Shown in pieces: positions 24,748-33,496 of a stretch of DNA of 64,000 nt. The position numbers and the translations under genes are program-made. Numbering within the stretch: position 1 is the stretch's first letter; each line of letters opens with the position of its first letter. The notes under the pieces are model-generated. The model was not told where the DNA came from, did no database searches, and saw nothing but the letters and a program-made list of their open reading frames with translations. The stretch is from Paenibacillus silagei (lineage in GTDB: Bacteria > Bacillota > Bacilli > Paenibacillales > Paenibacillaceae), in the NCBI RefSeq assembly GCF_017874735.1, contig NZ_JAGGLV010000013.1:1-64000 (forward strand), in the 5' to 3' direction.

Positions 24748-26547
24748 ATGAAACAACCGTTATCACTGACATGGGAGCTGGAATCGATTTTTCCGGGAGG
24801 CTCGGCCTCCCCGCAGTTTGAGAGCTTCCTGAGCCAGCTCGAATCCGATATTGAGCGCCTGCGCGCACAGGTGGCTGCCGCTGCCGCACCGGCTGACGCG
24901 GCTTCAACGAAGGGGCTGGACCAGGTCATTGAGCTGCTGCAGAGCTGTGCCGGACGCCTTACACAGGCCTCGGAATTCGCCGGTTGTCTGGGTGCGCAGA
25001 ATCAGCTCGACAAAGGGGCGGTGAGACTGTCCTCCAAGGTAACGGGGCTGCGCGCCGGTTATGAGGGCATCAGCTCTGCCTTCGATAACGTGCTCCGGCA
25101 GACCTCTGACGCGGTATGGGCCGAGTGGATGGCCCGGCCGGAGATTGCCCCGCTGAATTTCGTGCTCAGTGAGAGCCGGAATCTGGCCCGTGAGAAGATG
25201 AGCCCGGAGCTGGAGAGCCTGGCACTTGAGCTTGCAGTTGACGGCTATCATGGCTGGAGCGAGCATTATGAGACGATTGTCGGACAGATCCAGATTCCTT
25301 GTGAAGAAGACGGGGAAGAGAAGCTGCTCTCTGCCGGGCAAGCCTTCAACAAGCTGGCGGATGAGAATCCTGAGGTCCGCAGTACGATGTTCCGCAAATG
25401 GGAAGAAGCCTGGGGCGGGGCGGCCGACTATTGTGCAGATACCTTGAATCATCTGGCAGGCTTCCGCCTGAAGCTGTACAAGGGCCGCGGCTGGGAGGAT
25501 GTGCTGAAGGAGCCGCTGGGCATCAACCGTATGTCCCGTGAGACCCTGGATGTCATGTGGGATGTAATCACGAAGAGTAAGCCTGCCCTGGTATCTTATC
25601 TGAAGCGCAAGGCGGAGATTCTGGGTCTGGAGTCACTCGCCTGGGTCGATGTGGATGCGCCAGTCGGCAAGTCCTCCGGCAAAATTCCCTATGAACAGGC
25701 AGCCGCCGACATCGTGACCCAGTTCCGCAAATTCAGTCCGAAGCTGGCGGATTTCGCCGAACGCGCCTTCGACAAGGATTGGATCGAGGTCGAAGACCGG
25801 GCCGCGAAGCGTCCGGGGGGCTTCTGCGTCTCCTTCCCGGAGAGCAAGGAATCCCGCATCTTCATGACCTACAGCGGTACGCCGTCCAATGTATCCACAC
25901 TTGCACATGAGCTGGGCCATGCCTATCATTCCTTCCTGCTGGAGGACCAGCCGCTGTTCAACCAGAACTATGCGATGAACGTGGCGGAGACGGCTTCCAC
26001 CTTCGCGGAGGTCATTGTGTCGGATGCGCAGGTGAAATCTGCGACGGACAGTGAGGAGAAGCTGGCGCTTCTTGAAGCGAAGATCCAGAACAGTGTGGCG
26101 TTCTTCATGAATATCCATGCCCGCTTCCTGTTCGAGACCCGCTTCTATGAGAAGCGCAAGGCAGGTCTGGTAAGCAGTGAGGAATTATCTGCGCTGATGG
26201 AGGAAGCTCAGAAGGAAGCCTTCTGCGGGGTTCTTTCCGAATATCATCCTCATTTCTGGGCGTCCAAGCTTCATTTCTATATCACAGATGTGCCGTTCTA
26301 CAACTTCCCGTATACGGTAGGGTATATGTTCAGCACCGGTCTATACCGGCTCGCGCTTGAGGAAGGGGCTTCCTTTGCCGGTAAATATGACAGCCTGCTG
26401 CAGGATACCGGAGTGATGACGCTGGAGGATCTGGTGTCGAAGCATCTGGGCGTTGATCTGTCCAAGCCGGATTTCTGGCAGGGGGCTGCAGATTTAATCG
26501 TTGCCGATATTAATGAATTCCTGGAAATGACGGAACAACGCGGCTAA
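24748..26547 (+). CDS. pepF: M3-family oligoendopeptidase (PepF type)
   Basis: This 599-residue cytoplasmic zinc peptidase cleaves short peptides internally. The zinc motif HELGH is at 387-391 (LAHELGHAYHSFLL), with the third ligand expected in NVAETASTFAE, about 25 residues on. The N-terminal helical domain (1-200) and the C-terminal YMFSTGLYRLA region complete the PepF/M3B pattern, and the length is typical. Translation starts at ATG 24748. A terminator follows the stop at 26620. It stands alone between the divergent yycC unit and a 360-base non-coding gap. Confidence 0.93.
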   Translation: MKQPLSLTWELESIFPGGSASPQFESFLSQLESDIERLRAQVAAAAAPADAASTKGLDQVIELLQSCAGRLTQASEFAGCLGAQNQLDKGAVRLSSKVTGLRAGYEGISSAFDNVLRQTSDAVWAEWMARPEIAPLNFVLSESRNLAREKMSPELESLALELAVDGYHGWSEHYETIVGQIQIPCEEDGEEKLLSAGQAFNKLADENPEVRSTMFRKWEEAWGGAADYCADTLNHLAGFRLKLYKGRGWEDVLKEPLGINRMSRETLDVMWDVITKSKPALVSYLKRKAEILGLESLAWVDVDAPVGKSSGKIPYEQAAADIVTQFRKFSPKLADFAERAFDKDWIEVEDRAAKRPGGFCVSFPESKESRIFMTYSGTPSNVSTLAHELGHAYHSFLLEDQPLFNQNYAMNVAETASTFAEVIVSDAQVKSATDSEEKLALLEAKIQNSVAFFMNIHARFLFETRFYEKRKAGLVSSEELSALMEEAQKEAFCGVLSEYHPHFWASKLHFYITDVPFYNFPYTVGYMFSTGLYRLALEEGASFAGKYDSLLQDTGVMTLEDLVSKHLGVDLSKPDFWQGAADLIVADINEFLEMTEQRG

Positions 26548-26619
26548 GAATTTGTCGAAAATGAGACGAATTGCTTTTTTACAGTAAAATGATGGCGGTT
26601 GAATATGGTGTGAATGTGC

Positions 26620-26645
26620 AAAGACCCCGGTTAAGGGGTCTTTTT
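26620..26645 (+). terminator. Terminator after the M3 peptidase
   Basis: AAAGACCCC (26620-26628) pairs with GGGGTCTTT (26635-26643), and the T-run continues to 26645. Confidence 0.9.
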
Positions 26646-26751
26646 ATGCTGTTTATTTGTCGATAAATGGCGACAAAAGTTTGTATATTGCTATTAATAC
26701 TAAATAATTTGCGCATTTATAGGGATTATAACCCAATTATGTTGAATAATG

Positions 26752-26780
26752 TTGTGCGTGTTTAATTAGTACCCTATAAT
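26752..26780 (+). promoter_or_regulatory. SigA-type promoter for the 135-residue protein
   Basis: A TTGTGC -35 (26752-26757) and a perfect TATAAT -10 (26775-26780) are 17 bases apart. Transcription from near 26787 would give a leader of about 120 bases containing small inverted repeats (AGCC..GGCT near 26862-26872) before AGGAGG. Nothing else was found in the 26646-26906 gap. Confidence 0.75.
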
Positions 26781-26906
26781 GAGCCTAAAGCCTTATATAA
26801 GCGCTGCTAGACCCACAAAATTCAAACAACTGCTTACGAAGCAAGTGTTGTGTGAGGCAGAGCCATGAGGCTGCATCACCCACAAGACTTTTAGGAGGAA
26901 ATGCAT

Positions 26907-27314
26907 GTGAGGACGGAACAATTATCGCTTGCAAGACAGATGGATCTGGTATTTCATGAGCTGCAGGAGGAATTGTCAGGACTGAATTCAGGGACCGTAT
27001 TTGTACAGATCAGGAATAATATCATCGGCAAGTTCGGGGTCCGCCACAATCCGCTCGCCGGACGCAGCGGAAGCTTCGCAGCCGGGCAGGAGGGGCTGAC
27101 TTCAGGCCAGCAATCCTCATTCCGCGTCATGGCGCTGGAGAGCCTGAAATATAAGAAACGGTGGACACATGGAGAGATCAGCTATGAATTTGCTGTACGC
27201 CAGGGGATGGTGGTGGTGGATGCCACGCTGGAGTCCAATTACAATATGGCGAATCTGATGATCCGCTATCCGCGCAGCAGCCACGGCGATGTCTCGGATC
27301 AATCCTTCGGCTGA
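26907..27314 (+). CDS. Hypothetical protein, 135 residues
   Basis: GTG 26907 lies eight bases after TTAGGAGG, whereas ATG 26901 is only two bases from it; the GTG gives MRTEQLSLARQMDLVFHELQEELSG. The protein mixes an N-terminal amphipathic helix, a Gly/Ser/Gln-rich stretch (about 45-70) and a beta-rich C-terminus (GEISYEFAVRQGMVVVDATLESNYNMANLMIRYP). No family, signal peptide or catalytic motif is recognised. It has its own good promoter and is followed by an inverted repeat. It is convergent with the SASP gene. Confidence 0.7.
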   Translation: MRTEQLSLARQMDLVFHELQEELSGLNSGTVFVQIRNNIIGKFGVRHNPLAGRSGSFAAGQEGLTSGQQSSFRVMALESLKYKKRWTHGEISYEFAVRQGMVVVDATLESNYNMANLMIRYPRSSHGDVSDQSFG

Positions 27315-27330
27315 TTCTATATACATATAG

Positions 27331-27370
27331 AAAAGCCCCCCTGCGCTTCGACGAGAAGCGCGGGAGGGCT
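27331..27370 (-). terminator. Terminator of the SASP gene
   Basis: A long stem with CTGCGCTTC/GAAGCGCGG and AGCCCCC/GGAGGGCT arms lies between convergent genes. Read on the minus strand, it is followed by TTTT. It may also stabilise the plus-strand transcript end. Confidence 0.8.
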
Positions 27371-27428
27371 GTGAAGCTGCTCGGTCTATGCCTCACGGCT
27401 TAGACGGTTTGTAAAGATAAGGTAGCGA

Positions 27429-27662
27429 TTACGAACGACCGGACAGTTGTTGCTCTGCCAGTTGCACCAGACGTTTGGTGATATATCCTCCCAAAGAACC
27501 TGTTTCGCGGGAAGTATAGTTCCCATAATAACCGTCAGCCGGGATAGTTACTCCAAGCTCTTGTGCTGCTTCATATTTCAACTGCTGCAGCGCTGCATTC
27601 GCTTGAGGAACGACCAGGTTGTTAGAACGGCTACCACGACTTTGTTGACCTGCTTGACCCAT
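27429..27662 (-). CDS. ssp: Alpha/beta-type small acid-soluble spore protein
   Basis: This 77-residue protein binds spore DNA and protects it from UV and chemicals, then is degraded at germination. It has the family blocks NNLVVPQANAALQQLKYEAAQELG (the Glu-Leu near 34-36 is the GPR-type cleavage area) and GGYITKRLVQLAEQQL. The N-terminus is Gln/Ser/Arg-rich. GAAGGAGGTGAGCACAC precedes the ATG. Expression is expected in the forespore under SigG; no such promoter was confidently assigned in the 102-base gap. Confidence 0.95.
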   Translation of the reverse strand: MGQAGQQSRGSRSNNLVVPQANAALQQLKYEAAQELGVTIPADGYYGNYTSRETGSLGGYITKRLVQLAEQQLSGRS

Positions 27663-27764
27663 GTGTGCTCACCTCCTTCGCCCGTTGTGAAGATAGTATG
27701 AGCGCGGGAGGGAGAATTCATGCACGGATGTTGAAGTTTTATAGGATGGTAATTATTATGAAAT

Positions 27765-28736
27765 TTATTGTTCCGGGTAGATCATCTGCAGGGTGCCCCC
27801 CAGCACCAGCGTCTGTCCGGGTTCAAGCGTGATCAGCCCGGTAGCGGAGGCGTCCTGCTGGAGATTAGGCGCATCCGGGAGCCAGGTGAGCGGTTCAATG
27901 CACAGGAACTGGTCGGCCTCGCCTTTGGTATAGAGAATCCAGTGGCGGAAGAAGTCAGTATCGGCTGAGTAACGCAGCCCGTATCCATCATCGCGCATCA
28001 GCATGGCCTCGGCAGGCTGGCCCTCTGCTATACGCAGGACGGTATCCAGGTCCGCACCTTGAAGATTCAGCCGGGTGTGCAGGCTCGTAAGCTCTCCGAG
28101 CGGCAATAGCTGTCCGGTAGGCAGGAGATCCTCACTCAGCTCGCAGACGGCTCCGGCAGGAAGGGTAACATTCCAGCGGGACGGCGTTCCGTCAAGCATG
28201 AACCAGGTATGGTACCCTGCGCCAAAAGGAACACGCTTGCTGCCGAGATGAGTGACCTTGAGCGTCTGCTGCAGCCGGTCATCCTGAAGCCGGAAGGTCA
28301 TTTCAAGCTTCAGCGGCTCAGGGAATTGTCTGATCCACTCCGGATCATCTGTGGTTATGAACTCAGTGGTGACCGCGCAGCCGAACTCGTCCTCCTCAAT
28401 ATCACTGACACACCAAGCCTGAGCGCGGTGCAGCCCGTGAATATGATGTTCTCCCGCATTCCGGTCGAACTGGTAGCTTGTGCCGTCGAACAGGAAGCTT
28501 CCGCCGCGTATGCGGCCAGGCGGCACAAGAAGCGGAAGGCCGAAGTGATAAGGCTTCTGCATATATGATGCCAAGTCGCTTTCTTCAGGCTGACGGAGGA
28601 TCTGCCGCTCCATGGTGCGGTCCCATAATGAAATTACGTTATTACCCAGCCTGGGCAGAAGCGTGACTTCCAGTTCCCGGCTATGCAAAATATACGTATC
28701 ATAACCGTTCCATTGCCCTTTGGTCACCTGTTTCAT
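27765..28736 (-). CDS. Aldose 1-epimerase family protein
   Basis: This 323-residue protein belongs to the galactose-mutarotase-like beta-sandwich fold, which interconverts alpha and beta sugar anomers. Family cues are LLPRLGNNVISLWDR, a His in AGEHHIHGLHRAQAW (the catalytic His pair area), PFGAGYHTWFML, and an acidic residue in CIEPLTWLPDAPN near the C-terminus. There is no signal peptide, so it is cytoplasmic. AAAGGAG precedes the ATG. It is divergent from the trpS T-box leader and not obviously part of a sugar operon, so its substrate is open. Confidence 0.85.
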   Translation of the reverse strand: MKQVTKGQWNGYDTYILHSRELEVTLLPRLGNNVISLWDRTMERQILRQPEESDLASYMQKPYHFGLPLLVPPGRIRGGSFLFDGTSYQFDRNAGEHHIHGLHRAQAWCVSDIEEDEFGCAVTTEFITTDDPEWIRQFPEPLKLEMTFRLQDDRLQQTLKVTHLGSKRVPFGAGYHTWFMLDGTPSRWNVTLPAGAVCELSEDLLPTGQLLPLGELTSLHTRLNLQGADLDTVLRIAEGQPAEAMLMRDDGYGLRYSADTDFFRHWILYTKGEADQFLCIEPLTWLPDAPNLQQDASATGLITLEPGQTLVLGGTLQMIYPEQ

Positions 28737-28826
28737 AAGAGATATGCTCCTTTGATAAGCTGTAATCGGATTACATACACACGAATACCTTTATCATACC
28801 AGATTTATCCGGCGGAGGTTAGGGAT

Positions 28827-28855
28827 TTGACAACTTCTCCGGGCCGATCTATGAT
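28827..28855 (+). promoter_or_regulatory. SigA-type promoter of trpS
   Basis: TTGACA (28827-28832) and TATGAT (28850-28855) have a 17-base spacer. The start of transcription would fall near 28862, at the beginning of the T-box leader. Confidence 0.85.
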
Positions 28856-28861
28856 GGAGGC

Positions 28862-29134
28862 ATCAATTAACACAAGTAATGCGATGACAGGGACAAGTAA
28901 GCATGGACTGTACCTCCAGAAAGCCGGTGGCTGATGTGAACCGGTGGTGCACCTCTGACTGAATGGACCCTTGAGCGCCGCGCTCGAACAGGCTGCAGAA
29001 GCCCTAAGTAGACCGGCCGTCTCTTCCCCGTTAACGGAAGCCAAGGCTGTTTGCATAGATCCCTCCGGGGACTCCAGGCAGCGAATAAGGGTGGTACCAC
29101 GGTCTCACGTCCCTTGCGGATGTGGGGCCTTTTT
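28862..29134 (+). promoter_or_regulatory. T-box riboswitch (tRNA-Trp) upstream of trpS
   Basis: The leader contains the Stem I start GCGATGACAGGGACAAGTA (near 28881-28899), a likely specifier TGG at 28964-28966 (Trp codon, followed by A), and the conserved T-box GGGTGGTACCACG (29089-29101). A 12-base-pair terminator follows: GGTCTCACGTCC (29101-29112) with GGATGTGGGGCC (29118-29129), then TTTTT. Uncharged tRNA-Trp should pair with the specifier and T-box to form the antiterminator and let trpS be read. Confidence 0.93.
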
Positions 29135-29183
29135 GCGTTCCTTGCACCAGCGGACAATTATAATGATGATGGAGGATAAGAGG

Positions 29184-30173
29184 ATGGCTAAAAAAGTATT
29201 GTCGGGCATACAGCCCAGCGGTTCACTCACACTCGGTAATTATATCGGGGCAATCAAGAATTTCGTCAAGCTTCAAAAGGAATACGAATGTTACTTCATG
29301 GTGGTCGATCTGCATGCCATTACGGTAGCCCAGGACCCCGCAGCCCTGCGCGAGAATTCGGAATCTGTAGCCGCGCTGTATCTGGCAGCAGGCATTGATC
29401 CATCGATCGCGCATGTCTACATGCAGTCCCATGTGCCGCAGCATGCCGAGCTGGGCTGGATTCTGACTACGCTCACTGCCATGGGTGAGCTGGAACGGAT
29501 GACACAGTTCAAGGATAAGTCGGCCGGCAAAGAATCCGTAGGCGCAGGTCTGTTCGTCTATCCGTCGCTGATGGCCGCCGACATTCTGGTCTACAATGCG
29601 GATCTGGTACCGGTAGGCGAAGACCAGAAGCAGCATCTGGAGCTGACACGTGACCTGGCGGGACGCTTCAATCACCGGTTCGGTGACTTCTTCACCGTCC
29701 CTGAGCCTTACATTCCGGAGGTCGGGGCGCGGATCATGTCCCTGGATGACGGCACCAAGAAGATGAGCAAAAGCGATCCCAACCCCGGCAGCAGAATCGG
29801 ACTCCTGGACCCGCCTGATGTAATCCGCAAAAAGATTAGCCGGGCCACAACGGATTCCGGCCGTGAGGTTATTTTCGACCCGGCGGCTAAGCCGGAGATC
29901 AGCAATCTGATGAGCATCTATGCCGAGTGCTCGGGAATGAGCCTGCAGCAGATTGCCGACAAATATGAAGGCCAAATGTACGGCGGCTTCAAAAAAGAGC
30001 TGGCTGAAGTGGTCGTAGCGCTGCTGGAGCCAATCCAGCAAAGATATCAGGACATCCGCAGCTCAGGGATGCTCAGCGATATTCTGGCTCAGGGTGCCGA
30101 AAGTGCACGTATAAGTGCCGCCCGTACCCTGGAGGGCGTGAAGGAACGGATGGGCTTCCTGCCTACCCGTTAA
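29184..30173 (+). CDS. trpS: Tryptophan--tRNA ligase
   Basis: This 329-residue class I aminoacyl-tRNA synthetase charges tRNA-Trp. The start is ATG 29184, eight bases after GGAGG; a longer open frame reaching back to 28971 runs through the T-box and is not coding. The HIGH-like element is PSGSLTLGNYIGA (about 10-22), the KMSKS loop is at about 190-196, and GEDQKQHLELTRDLAGRFN is present. The length is normal. Expression is set by the T-box leader. The stop codon lies one base from the 3' end of a convergent small gene, leaving no room for a separate terminator. Confidence 0.97.
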   Translation: MAKKVLSGIQPSGSLTLGNYIGAIKNFVKLQKEYECYFMVVDLHAITVAQDPAALRENSESVAALYLAAGIDPSIAHVYMQSHVPQHAELGWILTTLTAMGELERMTQFKDKSAGKESVGAGLFVYPSLMAADILVYNADLVPVGEDQKQHLELTRDLAGRFNHRFGDFFTVPEPYIPEVGARIMSLDDGTKKMSKSDPNPGSRIGLLDPPDVIRKKISRATTDSGREVIFDPAAKPEISNLMSIYAECSGMSLQQIADKYEGQMYGGFKKELAEVVVALLEPIQQRYQDIRSSGMLSDILAQGAESARISAARTLEGVKERMGFLPTR

Positions 30174-30174
30174 G

Positions 30175-30366
30175 TTAAGGGGTAGGCTGGTTGCTCTCTG
30201 CCTTGCGTCTCAGCCTGGCCTTGACGATGAAGCCCCAGCCGATGTTAAGCACGCACAGCGCACCGAGCAGCAGCGCCAGCCAAATGTTATAGCTGATCGA
30301 GATGGAAGCTGCTGTGAGGAGTAGAATTGAAGAGCAGGCGAACCACAGTGACAGACCTTTACCCAT
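30175..30366 (-). CDS. Small two-span membrane protein
   Basis: This 63-residue protein starts at ATG 30366, with AAGGAAGG nine bases upstream; a TTG nine codons earlier is less likely. Two hydrophobic helices (about 6-26 and 28-47) are followed by a basic tail (KARLRRKAESNQ), which places the C-terminus inside. No family is recognised. It overlaps the trpS terminator zone from the opposite strand. Confidence 0.6.
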   Translation of the reverse strand: MGKGLSLWFACSSILLLTAASISISYNIWLALLLGALCVLNIGWGFIVKARLRRKAESNQPTP

Positions 30367-30404
30367 ATGTTCCAGCCTTCCTTTCTGCTTCAAATAATGT
30401 ACAA

Positions 30405-30567
30405 GTGAATCCCGGTGTGCCTCGCAGCATGCCGGGATTTCACGTAAAGTGAGCGTATAGGCTTTGACCTGTAACCGCTTTGTTGTTGATTGTGCCTTAT
30501 GCGGTCCCGGACGTCAAGAGGGTTGCCCTGGGCAGCCAATTCCTTCCTGGCTTCCGGGGCAACCCTC
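30405..30567 (-). terminator. Two strong hairpins downstream of the YfhP-like gene
   Basis: The first hairpin read on the minus strand pairs GAGGGTTGCCC (30518-30528) with GGGCAACCCTC (30557-30567). The second pairs GTGAA.CCCGG (30405-30414) with CCGGGATTTCAC (30432-30443). Both have short or absent T-tails. The nearer one probably ends the 30597-31601 transcript. The rest of this 230-base gap shows nothing coding. Confidence 0.5.
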
Positions 30568-30596
30568 TCCATGGTGATCATCGTTTGCAAATCATA

Positions 30597-31601
30597 CTAC
30601 AGCTTGACGGTTCCCGGATCAACGGCGAAGCGCTCATCCAGCTTCTCGCTGCTCAGCCAGCCGACATAAGTATTCAGCGGTTTATACTCATGGTCCATGA
30701 CCAGCACAGCCACGAACGGGAATTGCTTACGGTGTAAATAACGGACATCTCCCCAGCGTACAATATAACCAGAGGGCAGCTCCTCCACCTCCGCGACAGC
30801 GTACGAGGTGAAGTACAGGAAGGCCTGAATATCCGGATGGGATTTGGAACGCTCGACAGCGGGGTGAGTGGAGCACACCGCATGCTTGAACCATTCCAGC
30901 CGTCCGCTGTTCAGCAGCCCGACATTGTAGCTTCCGTCCGGCTTAGCTTTGACCAGATTCCACCGCGTTGGCGAAATGGTTGGGATCACATAGTAACGGT
31001 CGCCTGCATTATGGTGAACATCCTTGTTCTTGATGTTACGGGTAATGCGGGCATGAACGAGGGTCCGCCAGATGTAGTACAAGACGATGCAGACATACAA
31101 GGTGATGAACAGGGGAGCGGGCGGCACCAGTCCGCTGATCCAGAGAATAATCGCCGCTGCATGGCTGCCGAAGATAAACGGATCGAAGATATGGATGATG
31201 TTCCAGGCGATCCATTTCTCGGTGAACGGGCGTGCGGCCTGAGTCCCGTAGGTGTTGAACAGATCGGAGAATACATGGACGGCAACGCCGATGAAGCTCC
31301 AGAGTGCGATATGGCTTAAGGTGCTCAGGTCCGTGAAGCCGAACAACGGCCCGATGACCACGGTGATCAATGCCGGCCACAGCAGTAAGAAAGGCAGGGA
31401 ATGGGTGATCCCCCTGTGATTGCGGATGTATACCGCGTTATCCTTCAAACGCAGGGCGGTATCGGCATCCGGTGCCTGAGAAGCCAGTACAGTAGCTACC
31501 ATCACCGCTCCGGCAAGCGTTCCATTCGAAGCGACGAGCGGATCGACGAAGGACAGACCTGCAAGTCCAAGTCCCATAACAAAATGTGTGGCAGTATCCA
31601 T
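30597..31601 (-). CDS. yfhP: YfhP/YdjM-type membrane protein (predicted metal-dependent hydrolase)
   Basis: The protein is 334 residues from ATG 31601, behind AAAGGAG. The N-terminal half has several membrane spans with the family's polar pattern: MDTATHFVMGLGLAG, SQAPDADTALRL, NHRGITHSLPFLLLWP and VAVHVFSDLFNTYGTQAARPF. His and Asp in these segments are the presumed metal ligands. The C-terminal part is soluble and beta-rich (GDRYYVIPTISPTRWNLV). The family is annotated as a membrane-bound hydrolase, but I know of no proven substrate. It is divergent from ctaB. Confidence 0.8.
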   Translation of the reverse strand: MDTATHFVMGLGLAGLSFVDPLVASNGTLAGAVMVATVLASQAPDADTALRLKDNAVYIRNHRGITHSLPFLLLWPALITVVIGPLFGFTDLSTLSHIALWSFIGVAVHVFSDLFNTYGTQAARPFTEKWIAWNIIHIFDPFIFGSHAAAIILWISGLVPPAPLFITLYVCIVLYYIWRTLVHARITRNIKNKDVHHNAGDRYYVIPTISPTRWNLVKAKPDGSYNVGLLNSGRLEWFKHAVCSTHPAVERSKSHPDIQAFLYFTSYAVAEVEELPSGYIVRWGDVRYLHRKQFPFVAVLVMDHEYKPLNTYVGWLSSEKLDERFAVDPGTVKL

Positions 31602-31727
31602 TAGTCAGATCTCCTTTGTACGGAAGTTCTCTATTAATAACTACCCATTATTGAGCTAAGTTATTTAAGGACGGGAAAATAAATATCGTCACGTAATTGT
31701 CGAATTAATGAACATCTTGGTCAATGA

Positions 31728-31757
31728 TTGTCAAAGTCTTTCCCAGTTTGCTATGAT
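31728..31757 (+). promoter_or_regulatory. Promoter candidate for ctaB
   Basis: TTGTCA (31728-31733) and TATGAT (31752-31757) are 18 bases apart and lie 50 bases upstream of the ctaB start codon. Confidence 0.6.
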
Positions 31758-31807
31758 AAAGTTAATAGCGGAGTGTAAGAAGTTCCCTAGAAGGAGGAAC
31801 CCGATAC

Positions 31808-32740
31808 GTGGACAATCAATTGAGATATCAAGCTTCTTCTGATTCCGCATCAATGTCTGCCAAGTCTCCACCGGAAGGTGCAAGCTGGCGCGACTTTATT
31901 ACCGTTACGAAGCCCGGCATTATCCGCTCCAATCTGATTGCGGCATTCGCAGGCTACTGGGTGGCATCAGGCTGGGATGTACAGTATGGCCGTCTGATTT
32001 TGACTTTGCTCGGCACCATGCTGGTCATGGCTTCAGCCTGTGTCTTCAATAATTATTTTGACCGCGATTTGGATATGAAGATGGAACGGACCCGGGAACG
32101 CGGGCTGCCTACAGGAAGGCTGAAGCCGACAACGGTACTTATCTATGGCATTGGGCTCGGCATTGCCGGGCTGGGCGTGCTGTTCGCCTTCTGCGGCGTA
32201 CTAGCCGGATTATTCGGCATAGTCGGCATGTTCGTATATGTTGTAGTGTACACCCTTTGGCTCAAAAGAACCTCCACCTGGAGCACCTCGGTAGGTGCGA
32301 TCTCGGGAGCCATGCCTCCTGTCATCGGCTATGTGGCTGTTACAGGAACAGTGGATCTCGGCGCCTGGCTGCTGTTCGCAATGCTCTTTTTGTGGCAGCC
32401 GCCCCATTTCTGGGCCCTTGGCATCCGCCGCAAGGAGGAATACAGAGCAGCAGGATTTCCGCTCCTTCCGGTTGTGAAGGGGACGCGCCGCACCAAATTC
32501 CAGATGATTCCTTATGTGGCATTGCTGCTACCGGTGCCTGTGCTGATGTACGCCTATGATTATGCAGGTATATATTATCTGATTGTATCACTGGGACTGT
32601 CGGTGGCATGGCTCTACTTAACTCTAATCGGATTCAAGGCAAAGGATGATGAGGTATGGGCGAAGAAAAGCTTCCTCTTCTCCATTAATTATCTGACGTT
32701 AAGTCTGATTGCCCTGGTGCTGAATACCATTCACGTGTAA
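31808..32740 (+). CDS. ctaB: Protohaem IX farnesyltransferase (haem O synthase)
   Basis: This 310-residue UbiA-type membrane enzyme adds a farnesyl group to haem B, giving haem O for the terminal oxidase. The prenyl-diphosphate motif NNYFDRDLDMKMERTRER lies at about 80-97, and around nine hydrophobic helices follow. GTG 31808 is the start, with AGAAGGAGG upstream. A SCO gene follows 31 bases later, and ctaA (haem A synthase) lies 12 kb away in this window, so the pathway to an aa3-type oxidase is represented. Confidence 0.95.
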   Translation: MDNQLRYQASSDSASMSAKSPPEGASWRDFITVTKPGIIRSNLIAAFAGYWVASGWDVQYGRLILTLLGTMLVMASACVFNNYFDRDLDMKMERTRERGLPTGRLKPTTVLIYGIGLGIAGLGVLFAFCGVLAGLFGIVGMFVYVVVYTLWLKRTSTWSTSVGAISGAMPPVIGYVAVTGTVDLGAWLLFAMLFLWQPPHFWALGIRRKEEYRAAGFPLLPVVKGTRRTKFQMIPYVALLLPVPVLMYAYDYAGIYYLIVSLGLSVAWLYLTLIGFKAKDDEVWAKKSFLFSINYLTLSLIALVLNTIHV

Positions 32741-32771
32741 GTATTCTTAGGATAGAGGGGGAGGGCGTCCT

Positions 32772-33389
32772 GTGCAGACCTTGAAGCGCTACAAGTGGAC
32801 CTGGCTGCTGCTGCTGATTGCAATAATTATGGCTGGCTATCTGGCAGTCCAGTCCTTTGGGTTCGGTGAGAAGAAGCTGCCTGTCATCGGTCAGGTACAG
32901 GACTTCTCTCTGGAGAATGTGGACGGGAAGCAGATCAGTCTGGCGGATACGGCAGGCACAGCAAGGCTGGTCTATTTCTTCTTCACGGTCTGTCCCGATG
33001 TATGTCCGATTACCACCTATATGCTGTCAGAGACTCAGGATATATTGGTTAAAGACGGCAGCTTCGGCAAAGACGTTGAATTCGTCTCGATATCTTTCGA
33101 TCCGAAGAATGATACAAGGGAAGCGATCAAGGCCTTCGCCGACAAGTTCCATGCCGATTATAACGGCTGGTACTTCCTGCGGGGGGATCAGGAGCAGGTA
33201 CGCAAGCTGGCAGCGGAGTCCTTCAAGGTGCTGATCTATGGCACGAGCAAGGATGATTTCGCCCACGCGAACCTTATTGGCCTGGTGGACAAGAACAACC
33301 GGCTCCGGGGATTGTACGATGCCGGGGATACGGAGAATGTAACGCCGGAGTTCCTGGCCAGAACGGTTAAGAAGCTGGCCCGTGAATAG
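32772..33389 (+). CDS. SCO-family copper chaperone/thioredoxin-like protein
   Basis: This 205-residue membrane-anchored protein delivers copper to the Cu(A) site of cytochrome oxidase. An N-terminal anchor (WTWLLLLIAIIMAGYLAVQSF) is followed by a thioredoxin fold with CPDVC (Cys74, Cys78) and the downstream copper-ligand His near 165 (DDFAHANLIGLVDK). GTG 32772 is the start. Co-transcription with ctaB fits oxidase assembly. A terminator follows at 33406. Confidence 0.92.
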   Translation: MQTLKRYKWTWLLLLIAIIMAGYLAVQSFGFGEKKLPVIGQVQDFSLENVDGKQISLADTAGTARLVYFFFTVCPDVCPITTYMLSETQDILVKDGSFGKDVEFVSISFDPKNDTREAIKAFADKFHADYNGWYFLRGDQEQVRKLAAESFKVLIYGTSKDDFAHANLIGLVDKNNRLRGLYDAGDTENVTPEFLARTVKKLARE

Positions 33390-33405
33390 CACAGGAACGC
33401 AATAA

Positions 33406-33456
33406 ACGAGGGTGTCCGTGGAGCAGTGGAGCTGCTGCACAGGACACCCTCGTTTT
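33406..33456 (+). terminator. Terminator of the ctaB-sco unit
   Basis: ACGAGGGTGTCC (33406-33417) pairs with GGACACCCTCGT (33442-33453) and ends in TTTT. An inner GGAGCAG/CTGCTGC pairing extends it. Confidence 0.85.
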
Positions 33457-33496
33457 GTGGTGAAAGGTTAAGAATGTATATGCTTCATGCGATGAA

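Noticed and set aside
28971..29183. N-terminal extension of trpS
   Set aside because: It runs through the T-box core and terminator, and the GGAGG-ATG at 29184 gives the normal 329-residue enzyme.
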